Assembly (NCBI GenBank): GCA_964034945.1
Contig: OZ035963.1
Coordinates: 1,885,328-1,949,327 of the forward strand
Origin: Chrysopilus asiliformis
Lineage: Eukaryota; Arthropoda; Insecta; Diptera; Rhagionidae
Direction: 5' to 3'
Length of the DNA stretch: 64,000 bases
The position numbers and the translations under genes were made by a program. Position 1 is the stretch's first letter. Every line of letters begins with the position of its first letter. The notes beneath the pieces are model-generated. The model did no database searches. It was not told where the DNA came from and worked only from the letters and a program-made list of their open reading frames with translations. Below are positions 1 to 10,421 of this stretch, one piece after another.

Positions 1-195
1 ATAACGTAATTTGAGTATTTTGGCGCTAAACCTACACTACTAACCTAATTTTAAACACAAATTACCAAGAAAACAGTAATTTATTGACATTTGGCAACAC
101 CGATCCTCAGCGTTGACAAAACAAGAATCCGGTGCCTTTTTATTGGTCTTGCGTCATTTTTGCGGTTTCGCGAGAAGTTGTTTTAACCCTGAAAT
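1..195. other. unassigned AT-rich flank
   Basis: No open frame, repeat terminus or RNA gene is recognisable in this stretch. Confidence 0.5.
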
Positions 196-641
196 CACAA
201 TGAACGCGAAGCCGAAACGAAACTGGCGCACAAACTGTCACTTAAAAGTTTGGCTCCCACAAATTGTTTGAAGTGAGCACAGTGAACGTATAGAACGCAG
301 CTACAACTTAACCGCAACGCAAAAGTTTGCAAACTTCTAACTTTGCCGCAGCAATTCTGCGTTGACAGTTCATAAAGTGAGGTTGGAAAAATGTCGTTCG
401 AGGAAAAATTGATAGCCTTAGTGCAATAACATACATATAACAAAGATAAAGACCAACAAAGCAAATTATCGCTTCAAAATTATCCATTTTTGTAATTTTT
501 CCAAGTTTATACCACTTTATATTATGTCACTTGTACTACTTCACGAGCTGCCATTGTGCTCTGCCGCTAGAATTTTGCACTGCGTGACAGGTCAGAGCGT
601 TGTAGTTGCGTTGGTTTCGCGCTGGTTTCGCGTTCATTGTG
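196..641. mobile_element. non-autonomous TIR element with a MADF-like gene start
   Basis: The ends are a perfect 15-bp inverted repeat, CACAATGAACGCGAA at 196-210 and its reverse complement at 627-641, and pairing continues imperfectly inward. The interior is less AT-rich than its surroundings and holds a short broken frame beginning MSFEEKLIALVQ (391-426). Insect PIF/Harbinger transposons usually carry a MADF/Myb-like second gene, so I infer a deleted derivative of such an element. I see no clear 3-bp target duplication, so the class is tentative and the true boundary may lie further out. Confidence 0.5.
391..495 (+). pseudogene. broken MADF-like N-terminus (tentative)
   Basis: The frame starting at 391 reads MSFEEKLIALVQ, meets a TAA stop at 427-429, then continues in the same frame with HTYNKDKDQQSKL until a second stop at 493-495. 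The pattern of a leading LI-x-LV followed by a tyrosine and a KDQQ-like stretch resembles the start of MADF DNA-binding domains, with an internal deletion and a stop. It sits inside the TIR element at 196-641. The similarity is judged by eye over about 30 residues and could be chance. Confidence 0.3.
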
Positions 642-704
642 CTCCAAGCGTAAGTTAATAAGTTAATTATTAAATATTATGTCGAAATGTATTTTGTTTT
701 GTAT

Positions 705-736
705 GTGGGTCGCGCCCCATAGGTTGAGAATCGCTG
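705..736 (-). mobile_element. hAT-type transposon terminus
   Basis: Read on the minus strand from 736, the sequence starts CAGCGATTCTCAACC and continues into a GC-rich GCGCGACCC block. This matches the general form of hAT-superfamily terminal repeats (CAGNGRTTCTCAACC followed by a CGCGACCC-type motif). The partner end is not visible within 1-200, so either the element extends beyond the window or only one end remains. The TIR element at 196-641 may be part of the same unit. Confidence 0.45.
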
Positions 737-741
737 CCTTA

Positions 742-1082
742 CATTAAAATATTACTGATTTTAAATATTTCTTACTTTTTTTGAAATGTCGTCTACAAAT
801 CACCTTTAGTGAGCATAATTTATTGGAGTCAAAGGTTATTACGTCAACCTTAAAATCCTTACCACTTTTCACTTTGCGAAATGTTATATGGAGATGATTT
901 TGAACACTTTACGGTGTTCGCTTGCTTATTCCGAAGATTATCGATATTTTTATTTCATTAAAATTATTTAACTACAGATAATTACTAAAAATAAATTGCT
1001 TTTCATGAAATTTTTTTATCATAAACTTTTTAGGTTTCTCTGCGCTGAAATTGAGGTTTTTTTCGCCTAATTTTTATGTGTA
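742..1082. other. AT-rich stretch, nothing recognised
   Basis: No terminus, long frame or tandem repeat is evident here. Confidence 0.5.
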
Positions 1083-1861
1083 AAACATAACAAAAGCTAA
1101 ATTTGCCAATCTGGCAATTATTCAAAACCCGTATGGTGATATTCGTATCAAAATTCGAACAGTTGTACCAAAATTCCACTTTGAAGTCAAATTTTCCAAT
1201 AAGATTTTTTAAAATTTATTCCAATCGCATTTTGATGTATGGGAGTTTTATGTAGAAATCCTAAATAACTTTTGTTCTTGCACTTTTTTGATAAGATGCC
1301 CCGTTTTTGAGATATTTACAAAAATCGTTTTCGTTCGTATGGGGGGTACCCCCCTAATGGTCCATTTTTGCCCATTAACGAACTTAGCCTCTCATTTTAC
1401 GAAAAACGGATCTGTGCAAACTTTCAAGTCTCTAGCTCAATCCGTGCGCCCGCAATCCGCGCCACAGACAGACAGACGGACAGACGGACAGACGGACAGA
1501 TGGACGGACGGACAGACGGACGGACAGTCGGACGGACAGACGGACGGACAGACGGACGGACAGACGGACGGACAGACGGACGGACAGACGGATGGACAGA
1601 CGGACGGACAGACGGAGGGACGGACGGACAGACGGACAGACGGACAGACGGACAGACGGACAGACGGACAGACGGACGGACAGACGGACGGACGGACAGA
1701 CGGACGGACGGACAGACGGACGGACCCACATGCTAAATTCAATTTTTTCCATCATTCTAAACACACTGGTGTAATTCATTTTTAGTGATGACGGGATCTT
1801 GACGTTACAAACGGTAAGGCAAAGTTAATATACCCTTTGGTTTCATCATACTGGTATAAAA
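1083..1861 (-). mobile_element. family A copy 1: DINE-1-like Helentron-associated element (HINE)
   Basis: This is the longest of six copies of one dispersed family. Read on the minus strand, it starts with a hairpin-forming TATACCC...GGGTATA end and the subterminal motif CCCGTATGGTG. Next come the conserved end AAATGAATTACACCAGTGTG, a GTCY microsatellite and the core GGCGCGGATTGCGGGCGCAC, followed by GGGGGGTACCCCCC. The 3' end has the inverted copy of the subterminal motif, then the palindrome TTGCCAGATTGGCAA and the end AGCTTTTGTTATGTT. Subterminal inverted repeats, a (GTCY)n tract, a 3' stem-loop and no target duplication are the described hallmarks of HINEs such as Drosophila DINE-1. It carries no gene; the Thr-Asp-Gly-Gln frames are the microsatellite. 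Confidence 0.75.
1465..1725. repeat. CAGACGGA-type microsatellite inside family A
   Basis: About 260 bp of 4-bp CAGA/CGGA units, the longest tract of any copy here. Because the unit lacks stop codons, four frames stay open and encode TDGQTDRR-type or CPSVRLSV-type low-complexity peptides, which are not genes. Confidence 0.95.
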
Positions 1862-4800
1862 ACTGCGTGAATTACTTTACGTAAAAAATCGGCATAATAC
1901 TGCGAATTGCGAGTTACAAACCAAATAAATTAATAGAGTGAAAAAACACTTACATATATTTTTTTTGTGATTTGCAGCATATTTAAATTCTGAGTGTCAG
2001 GAACAAGCATAAAAAAATAATAACATTAAATACAGATTGCATGCATAATTGAACAAGCTTTTTTTTATGACCAATTAAAATCCCTTTAAAATATGTTGTT
2101 ACATGTCGATTGACTACGAAATTAAAATTTCCGCCGTTCAAATTCACAAAACGGTCAATTTTGTAAAGCCGAATTAATCTTTTCTGAACTTAAAGAAGTA
2201 TTTTTTTCAGGAAATTCCCTTCAAATTTAAATTCATTCATTTTGGTTTGTCAATTCGAGATTTATGATCGTATAGAATGGAATTCTAAAGAATAAAATAA
2301 AATGGAATTTAACAAAAAAAATCAGATCATTTAGGAAAAACGACCCATTTTTATGTTGAAGTTGAAGTGAAAGGGCATAAAAGTTTCTATACGAAAACGA
2401 GAACTGTGTTTAAATAGCCTCTACAGCAAATAAAAATGTTTTATCCTTTTTTCATTAAAAAGTCACAAATCTTGGTCTTTCAATTCTCTCAACAGCACTT
2501 GACACTTTTCGCCACCAAAGAGTAACAATATAGCATATTCCTATGAACGAAAGGACCTTCTTAAAGATTGAAGCGAACGCGAACGTTAAGAAACGACAGC
2601 AACGTGCAAAGGCGGAAGACGACCTTCCTATTTTTTTTTCTTGAAAAAAAAAAACCAAAAGTGATTGTTAAAATTCTTTACGAGCTTTTCTCTCGACAAA
2701 AATACTTTACCGGAAACCGAGATACAAGTTATGTATCAACACATATCGCAACATATAAATGTAAACAAGTTACTAGACGAGTATATTAAATTAAATGGAA
2801 ACCAAAGTATAACACAATAAAGAAAATACACGAAAATATACGCCTGGCTCTGTGCGAAAACACTACTTGAAAATCGAAGGGTGAAAGTATCATTCAGCAT
2901 TAACCACATTGTAGAGTTGTGCGTCCGTGAAATTTCTTTTTGGTGTCGTCGGCAAGTTGAAAGGGATGACATGTGTATACACAAGTTAACGAATGGCATA
3001 ACTTTCCCACCAGGCATATAACTTTCAATTTCAAATTCAGAGATTCATTCGCCTTATTGAGTTGATCCTATCAAAATTTATAGACTTCTGGCTCGTTTCG
3101 TTTGCTATTTTAACGAAAAAGTATTACTGACATTTCATACTTTTGTCAAAATAAGACATGATGATATAAAACCTTGTTTGATGACAACACCGGTTTTTGT
3201 TGGCGGTGGCTTCTATTTTTAGCGTTTTCGGAATAAATTCTGTACGCAATTTTTATAAATAACAAAAATTATTCTTCTCGTTTGGGTTTACCACATCACC
3301 GATGGCCTGCAATACGCGTAATGGGGGTGACAATTGATAAATTAATCCTGTTACCAAAATGTTGAAATAACAAAAGTTCTAGCAACGCCATCCAACTCCA
3401 GCAAAACAGTTATAGAGCTTGTAAAAATTATGTTAAGTTGAGCTCCTTCGTGAGCAGCATTTTCTTTCACCTATCACCAAATTCTTGCTTCCGTTTTCAT
3501 CTCCTAGCAAAAATCTTCACATCATTCCAGCTGCTGGGGGATACCGCATTGGGTTGGGTTTCAACATCAGCTTTATGGTTTTTGATTCTTAAACTGTTGC
3601 TGTTTCTGAATTCGACCCAACCCCCATTTTCCAGACCGAGACCGAGCCAAATTTTAGCAAGATTGTTGGCCTGGCCTTGACTACTGGCTCTATATTGGGC
3701 GTCTCCGCGAAAACGACGTGATTAAAGATTTCGAGGTAACATCATCGCTTCAGACGCTGTCGATGTGGGTGTCTTTTTTCGACAGGCGTCTCGTCCTGTT
3801 TCCGAATCAATGGTTGTGGGCTCCTCTATCTACTTGGCACATATATACTCATTTGCGTAAGCATTAGTGCAGAATCGAAAATTAAAAATTCGACATTGAA
3901 CTTTGAAAAAAGGAATATGTTAAATATGAGTGATGTGATTTGGGCTAGAAGCTTTATATTGTTTAGCATACGTACTTTCCGGGGAGGATGTTCCAGGAGC
4001 TATGCGCATGGACTCGGGGATCAGTTCCTTCCTCCACTTATACAAATACCTACCCTAAAAATCGAATTTGTGACTGATGAAGGTGTTCTTGGTTTAAATA
4101 TACTTCTGGTGCTTAACCATTACGTAGTCGGATATGAAAGGAAAATCCAAGTACATATACTCATAATTGGATCGGGTGACGATTCAAATTTCCAATACAT
4201 ATTCTATCAACAACAGAAGACATCTTAAGTTAGGATGTGATGTTTAAAGAGAACCTTTAAATGCGACATAAATTCTTGCTACTCATCGGAAATCGCGATG
4301 GGAGTATTTCAAATACCCATATTGAAATTCACAAAGTTGAAGGCCAAAAAAATTCAAATATTTTTTTTAAACACTGCCATTGACCACCCATACATGCTTT
4401 TATATTTCAAAACTCCAAAAAGTTTAAAAAAAAATTCACAAAAATCCGAGATTTTTTTTTAAACAATCAAAAACAAGCCTTTGACTATTTTTGGACATTG
4501 TAAATCCGCATTAGTTCGTTTGAGTTTTTGATTAGGATATTTATATAGAATGATAAATTTATTTTAAATGAGAGTGGAAATCTTTATATTTACCTTAACA
4601 TAATACATATATAATATGAAACGGAAAAACTGAAATTTAAACGTTCAATCCGATTTAATCGCATTTTCATTAGTAGCAAAGTAAATCAGTTGAAATATGG
4701 ATTAAAGCCACAATTATGTTTTTGATGTTGCTGTACAAAGATTTTAGTTTAACAACATTGGATATTCGATGAAGTAGTAAATACATATAGGTTAGATTAA

Positions 4801-5085
4801 GTTACGTAGTTTCCAGTTGAAAAACCACTAAAACCATCACCAGCCATCAGTGCACGTTTACCATATTTTGAATATCCTTATAATCCTCTCAAATCTATTA
4901 CCGCTACTGTAACCTCTGTGTGAGTGTGTGTAGATGTAGGCAAAGGTAGGAAAAAAATTCTCTGCATACTATCTGTGTACCAATTTGAAAATATAATCAG
5001 AGTGGTACCTACTATTTATATTCGGTATTTATTTTTAGAGTTATATGTATAAAATAAGTGTATGATGTACTGTGAGTTATGACTT
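1862..5085. other. gene-free AT-rich interval
   Basis: Mostly AT-rich sequence with short random frames. The segment 3430-3830 is visibly less AT-rich and has one pyrimidine-rich CAG acceptor-like site near 3628. It contains short frames such as the one ending RENDVIKDFE around 3695-3735, but no family is recognisable and stops interrupt every frame. I see no transposon termini. Confidence 0.45.
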
Positions 5086-5238
5086 ATGTTATTTTGCAAT
5101 AAATACCTGCATTTATGTTGCAATATGTCCCCGCAGAAGTTTAGAAAGGAAATCCACCCATATATCGCTCCAAATCTAACTACTACAGAATCAAGCATTT
5201 TTTACGACCTGTCTTTACTATATTTTTGTGTATTGCAG

Positions 5239-5416
5239 TTGATTTTGTTAGAACAGCACAGAGCGTATTATATTAAAGCCCTGAACTTTAAGCCGCTTCA
5301 AGTTTTCGATGAACAAAGTTCTACTCGAACAGACCCCTCACATGAAGTACGGAAGGGACACATTGGTTACATGGATTTTATCCAAAATTTGCGAGAGTCA
5401 CAAAAAAAATTTACTG
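5239..5416 (+). CDS. candidate internal exon of an unrecognised protein
   Basis: An open frame runs through 5086-5436. Its second half looks exon-like: a pyrimidine-rich tract ending TTGTGTATTGCAG at 5226-5238 could be a 3' splice site, and ACTG|GTAGGT at 5413-5422 fits a 5' splice site. Between them lie 59 complete codons plus one base. The peptide is mixed in composition rather than low-complexity; it begins LILLEQHRAYYIKALNFKPL and later has GHIGYMDFIQNLRESQ, unlike the lysine/asparagine/isoleucine-rich random frames nearby. I do not recognise the family, and no companion exon is identifiable within several kilobases. It could equally be a fragment of a transposon gene. Confidence 0.3.
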
Positions 5417-5436
5417 GTAGGTTTTTGTGCTTTTAG

Positions 5437-6104
5437 TGCCCGATGACCACGTAACTTTTTGTTAGTCGATAGTTTCCTTTGACATCAAAACCACACTTCA
5501 ACTCTATACATTTAAAAGTTGAATATTAAAAATATATTGGAACAAAAAAATTTTTAAATTTAAAAAAAAATTACTCGTATTTAGATTAATAATACGTTTG
5601 AAAAGTTGCAGGTATTTACATAATAAACATTGCAAAAAAAATAGGGTCGGGTAGGGTGAAGTGGTCCGTAGGGAGAAGTGGTCCACCACCATTTTTTTAG
5701 TAATAGTGACATTAGAACAGAATATGCAACTCTCAATATGGTAGGGTAACTGACCCTAATAATTAAATTTTCCACTATATGCTCTCCACAGTTTTTATTG
5801 TGCGTTAAAATTGCGAAATGATAAGAATGTCGTATCTGGCTTAAAAATTTTTGTCAGAAATCACTCAAAAAATCAGAAATCACTTTCTTACCAACTTGGA
5901 GAAATATCTGATGTGATCAACACATGGCTTACTTCTACTAGATATTTATACATTAGTCCGACAAACATATTAGGTCATATAAAAACTTTTCAAAATTCCA
6001 AATATCCCGAGAGGGATAAAAGATATCGATTTAAGGTAAAAGGCAAAGTGGAGAATTTCATTATTTTGCAAGAAATTTATCAAAATCAATTTTTTTTTAC
6101 ATAT
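5437..6104. other. AT-rich interval with family D trace
   Basis: Positions 5642-5761 have GGGT-rich ends (GGGTCGGGTAGGGTGAAG on the left; ACTGACCCTAAT on the right) that may be a small weakly inverted element. Positions 6015-6100 resemble the AAGATATCGATTTA...AAAGGCAAA segment of family D. The 99-codon frame at 5811-6110 is AT-rich and partly made of that repeat, so I do not call it a gene. Confidence 0.4.
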
Positions 6105-6350
6105 ACCTAGTCTAGTCATAAATGCTGATACAAAAAAAAATGATGCTAAATGAAAACAAATTGATGTTTTTCAAAACTTTTTTTTTTCATTTATTGGGCC
6201 ACACAATAGCCACAAATCATAGAAAACATTTAACACAAGCCCTCTAACGATGGAGTCAACAGGACTGCAAAATACGGGCTCGATCAATTGGAAAGTTGTC
6301 CAATGTATTTTATAAACAACCCTTAAACAGTATTTATGACTAGACTAGGT
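6105..6350. mobile_element. MITE with ACCTAGTCTAGTCATAAAT termini
   Basis: The ends are inverted repeats: ACCTAGTCTAGTCATAAATG at 6105-6124 and the reverse complement of ACCTAGTCTAGTCATAAATA at 6331-6350. Both flanks read TATA, consistent with a TA target duplication and so with a Tc1/mariner-type miniature. It is 246 bp and non-coding, and sits in a degenerate family D copy. Confidence 0.7.
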
Positions 6351-6634
6351 TATATACGAAATAAAGATAATGAATAGTGGTAAAAGCTAAGTAGTATGCA
6401 TTAGTAGTGTGCATTTCCATTTTCGTCATTTTATCCGATTTTTTAAAGCCGTTTTTTCGAGATATTCCCCAATTTTTGGCCATTTTTTTTTAAATAACTG
6501 TGCATCACGAGTTTTAATAAAATATAAAACTGTGTTTCTTCAATTTCTGTTATACACCAAACTATGAGAAAACGCTTAGTTTCGGAGTAAATCTGGAAAC
6601 ACGATTTCCGATACGATCTGTCTGATTCTGTGAT

Positions 6635-6961
6635 CTGGGCACCAATCATGTAACGCGACCCAGACACGAAATTGCGTCTTTCATTATGAAAAGCAATCGT
6701 GTATGGCGACGCGTCGCTGCATATTAGCGACGCGTCTTTTCGCTTAGCGACACAGTTCGAGGCGTCGCTCAGTGTCATTCCGTCTGTCATTTCACAATGG
6801 AGGAACCAAATTAAATAAAAGTTTTTGTATTTAAATTATTATTTCAGACATTTAAGAATTTTTTTTAGTGTCGCGATACAAGATTAGAAAAACGTGTCGC
6901 GTCGATATCACCGTCTCAGCTCAAAGACGGAGACCTGTCGCGATACATGATTGATACCCTG
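6635..6961. mobile_element. family E copy 1: foldback MITE, divergent
   Basis: The ends carry GGGCACCAATCATGTA and its near reverse complement TACATGATTGATACCC, the same termini as elements at 21246-21482 and 62201-62440. The interior differs from those copies and is rich in GCGACGCGTC-type repeats. It lies directly against a family D segment (6962 onward). I cannot see an exact target duplication. Confidence 0.6.
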
Positions 6962-7145
6962 ATATGCTTGCAAAATTTCATGGCTCTGGCTGAGTTTTAG
7001 AGAAATCTTGTACACAGACTGTTTGGTAGATAGACGCAAATTTTTATGAAATGACCCTAATCGACCCTGAAATGCTCGAAAAATGTTTATTTTAGGCAAA
7101 ACTAAGGGTTCGGAAATGTTTCATGAATACAATACTTTGTAAAAA
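6962..7145 (+). repeat. family D fragment
   Basis: It shares AAATTTCATGGCTC, GAGAAATCTTGTACACAGAC and the tail TTTCATGAATACAATACTTT with the longer family D copies at 17683-18780 and 22510-23490. Family class is undetermined: it is a long non-coding dispersed repeat carrying a short CAGACAGACA tract. Confidence 0.65.
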
Positions 7146-8978
7146 GGTATCTTTTAGGAGTCTCAAATCTTACTTTTAAAATGTTGATATTAGATTCGTC
7201 AAATTTTGACATCAGTGACCTCAAAAATCTCCTAAGGCTCGAAAAAATATATTCATGCGGTATTTTCTCACGACATTAACGAATTTTCCCGAAGATGGGA
7301 CCTATCTTATTAGTAGATGGAAAAGTAAATCGCGACATTTTAGAATTTGGTGCTAACATATAAAGCCATAGCTTTCGCTTTAAAAAGAACTTTTGAAAGT
7401 TCAGCAGAACTACATAATACAGCACGTATGGTTATACATATGACGTATTTTATAAACAGCCCCTATAACTTTTGTTTAGAGGCTGTTTATAAAGTATGTC
7501 ACGATAATTTTCGGACTTTTGATTCCTATATTTTTATTTTGCAGTAATCTTATTTCAAATCTAAACTAAATTACAGACAAAATTCCGATTTTATAGTCTA
7601 AAAGAAATTTATTTTCAATCTTAAAGAAACAGACCCATCCATCATGTAGAATTTTAGTGATTATCTTGTGGTTGTTTTTTTTTATTCTTGTTGCCGATGC
7701 TGATGATTATGAGTACTTTGTTGTATTTCTATAGTATTAGAATAGCAGAATAGCATAGATAAATCTAAAAACGGACAAGTCACGCATACAGAATGCGAGT
7801 GAAAAAATATCCATCGTTTATGCGACAACCTATCCCATCACCTATATACAATTTCGTCTTATTCGCAGATTTTCGTGTGTTTCTCAAATCTATACTTACA
7901 CACTCAGAACATAATGGAAAATGTGTTGTTCCTTTTTTGTTGCATACAGGACTTTTTTTTTTAACAGTGTCATAGTATAGACGACCCAAAAAAAATATCT
8001 GGGTGTCAGAAGGTTGTCACAATGCTGTAACCTTTTGTGTTATCCTTTTTGTCGTTGCTGGAATCGGGATTGGGAATTCGAAAAGAATACCACGGTAGAG
8101 TCGAGAGGGCAGATGAGTGCGTCGGTTGTTGGGCCACTATGGCTCCAAATAACCAAAGGCCTAGAAGATACTGAAATTCCTGTTCCTGCCATCCAGCCAT
8201 TGTTGCCACTTCCCGATCCCTTAACATAACTATCTCTTCTGGAGGAAATTTTGCGTATACTTTTTGATGAATAGAGTAGAGAAGAGGAGAGGAGAAGATA
8301 GGGATGGAGGGGGGGGGGGGGTGGAGACAGGAGGGGAGAAGTCATAAAAATAGATCGCAAAGTTTCATACAAACAGACATATAAATAAGCAGGCATATGT
8401 CAAAGACTTTTGCTGTTTTCTCTTTATAAATATAACATTCGAATCTCTATATTTTTCTCGATACATTTATGAACCTAGAATACGTATATTGAATCTTGTT
8501 ACATATCCTTTACGATACACATATAATGTATATATAGAGACTTAGTTGAAAAAAAAATGTGTCTAAAATGTATCTACACATATATTTATGTTAATGTGCA
8601 ACTTTATGGCAGCTTGCAAGAGTTGAATGATTTATGACAACGCGAAATTATATTCCATAAATTGACAACAAAAATACGTGATGCGAAAAGCATTGCAAGT
8701 ACTAAAATCTATCGAGTAGAATCTATGCATGAAAACGTTGCGTATTTTCGGACACATTGGTCGCCTAATTGCATAAGCTCCGCAATAGCATGGAACGCAG
8801 AAATATCGAAGTACAGAAGACGTATGTGTTTAATGGATAGTTCACTTAAGAGTATTGATATTTCTATCCACCAACATTACACCAGTAATTTAACTGCGTT
8901 ATCTAGAATTAAAACTAGATCAAATAAGCTAATTATAGGCCAAAGTCACCGAAACAGGTCTCCTAATTAAAAATAGTA
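7146..8978. other. gene-free interval with a hairpin and a polypurine tract
   Basis: AT-rich DNA with overlapping short frames on both strands around 7780-8400 that do not resemble proteins. A purine-only or nearly purine-only tract at 8273-8340, including a run of 12 G, explains the Pro/Ser/Leu frame on the minus strand. The 102-codon frame at 8662-8970 has no recognisable motif. Confidence 0.5.
7442..7500. other. 24-bp-arm hairpin
   Basis: GACGTATTTTATAAACAGCC at the left pairs with GGCTGTTTATAAAGTATGTC at the right. The arms are 24 bp with three mismatches around an 11-base loop. Size and shape fit a precursor-microRNA-like or miniature foldback structure; there is no evidence of expression. 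Confidence 0.5.
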
Positions 8979-9566
8979 CCAGGAAAACCGAACCATGCTC
9001 GGCGATCTCAAAATCCTCCTTTTGCCAATCTCTTGGGGAGAAAAAAGATATTCACGTTATGTCTGCAGTATCTTACCTTGGGTTTGAAATCCCCGATGCA
9101 AAAACCTCTCTGCTAATTTTTGCAAGAAAAAAGGAAAAAAGAATACTTTTGTTATCACCTATTTATCGCTGCCGATTAGATATCTATCGTAATATTTTTA
9201 GAATGTATATCGAAAAACCTTACACCCTAGCAATATTGCGAATTTTCATGAAGATACCTTCACGTAATTCGAAGACACCAGGCGAGGGGTATCGAGGGGC
9301 GGGAAAAGTCAGGTTTGTAGTAGAAAAATCGAAAGCCCTTAGCCCCCTTAGTAATACTGTAAAGTTTCATTAAGATCGGACCACTCAATTCGAAGATAAC
9401 AGGCGAGGGGTATCGAGGGGAATTTTCTCAGAGGTGAGACCTATCTAGACCGATTCCTTGTCCCCGAAAATCCCTAACCCCCAAGTTTCGTGAAAAGCGT
9501 TAGGCGGGTTTTCGAGATCGTTTGTGCAGACAGACAGACAGACATTCCTCGTATTATATTATAGGA
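8979..9566 (-). mobile_element. Helitron family C copy 1
   Basis: Read on the minus strand, the element begins TCCTATAATATAATACGAGG after a host A. It runs through a GTCTGTCTGTCTG tract and ends in a terminal hairpin (GAGCATGGTTCGG, arms imperfect in this copy) followed by CCTGG next to a host T. A 5' TC, a 3' hairpin, a CTRR end and insertion between A and T are the defining features of non-autonomous Helitrons. It is 588 bp, has no Rep/helicase gene, and a second copy lies at 34575-35113. Confidence 0.75.
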
Positions 9567-9582
9567 TATGATGTGTACAGCA

Positions 9583-9845
9583 CAGGACTTTCTTAAACAA
9601 AATCTACGTTCCTGCGCAATTTACACTATTACCCGACAAGTAAAATATTAGCTTATATTAAAATATGTTTTTTTGACAAAATCTGAAATATCTCGATAAC
9701 GGTAGAAGATATCGATTTAATGTGAAAGGCAAAAAGATAGAGAATTTTAATATCTTTAATTCTTGCTTTAACAGGTTTTTTCGAAAAACTGTTAGTTTGC
9801 AAGCAATTTGCAAAACTCTATACTCACGATATTTTATAAAAAGCA
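9583..9845 (+). repeat. family D fragment (5' part)
   Basis: It shares ACAAAATCTACGTT, CAATTTACACTAT, CCCGACAAGTA and GAAGATATCGATTTA with the copy at 17683 onward, and TAGAGAATTTTAATATCTTT with the copy at 22530 onward. No coding capacity. Confidence 0.65.
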
Positions 9846-9942
9846 TTAAAAAATAATATAAAGTAAATATTTATCTCGCTTTTATTTCTGATACACAATG
9901 CTCAAAAAAAATTTTTTTTCCTTTTTAGTGCATTTTTTTTAT

Positions 9943-10421
9943 TTTTCCGGGGAAAAATTTGAAAAAGGATATTTTCGTTATCCTTACAGGACCTTCCGTT
10001 TCGAGTTTTGAAAATCTAACACTGGATTCGTGATCAGCGACCCCAAAAACCCCATACTGGCAATTTTTCCGGAGAAAAATGGGAAAAAGGACATTTGCGT
10101 AATCCTTACAGGACCTTCCGTTTCGAATTTTGAAATTCCAACAGCGGATTCGTGATCAGCGACCCCAAAAACCCCATAATGGCAATTTTTCCGGAGAAAA
10201 ATGGGAAGAAGGATATTTGCGTTATCCTTACAGGACCTCCCGTTTCGAATTTTAAAATCTAACATAGCTAAAAACCTGCTCCTGGCAACGCAGACCATTT
10301 TGCAAAAAACCGCGTCAAAATCGGTCCAGTAGTTTTTGAGTTTTGTAATCTCAAACGGACAGACAAACCAACAGACAGACAGACAGACAGACAGACAGGC
10401 AAACATCCATTTTTATATATA
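9943..10421 (-). mobile_element. Helitron 5' part with a 121-bp internal tandem array
   Basis: Read on the minus strand, it begins TCTATATATATAAAAATGGA next to a host A, a canonical Helitron 5' end, followed by a GTCTGTCTG tract. Three copies of a roughly 121-bp unit follow, marked by CAGGACCTNCCGTTTCGA near 9988, 10109 and 10230. No CTRR end with hairpin is evident on the other side, so the 3' end is missing or decayed. The 140-codon minus-strand frame is this repeat, not a gene. Confidence 0.65.

Noticed and set aside
1288..1785. Long frames encoding TDGQTDRR or CPSVRLSV repeats here and at 30662-31030, 40727-41120, 42784-43056, 50124-50387 and 56315-56582
   Set aside because: They are translations of the CAGA/CGGA microsatellite and non-coding core of family A, open in several frames on both strands, and shared by all dispersed copies.
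8006..8396. Overlapping 70-118 codon frames on both strands
   Set aside because: The region is a mix of a polypurine tract and ordinary sequence with no recognisable protein; opposite-strand overlap indicates chance frames.
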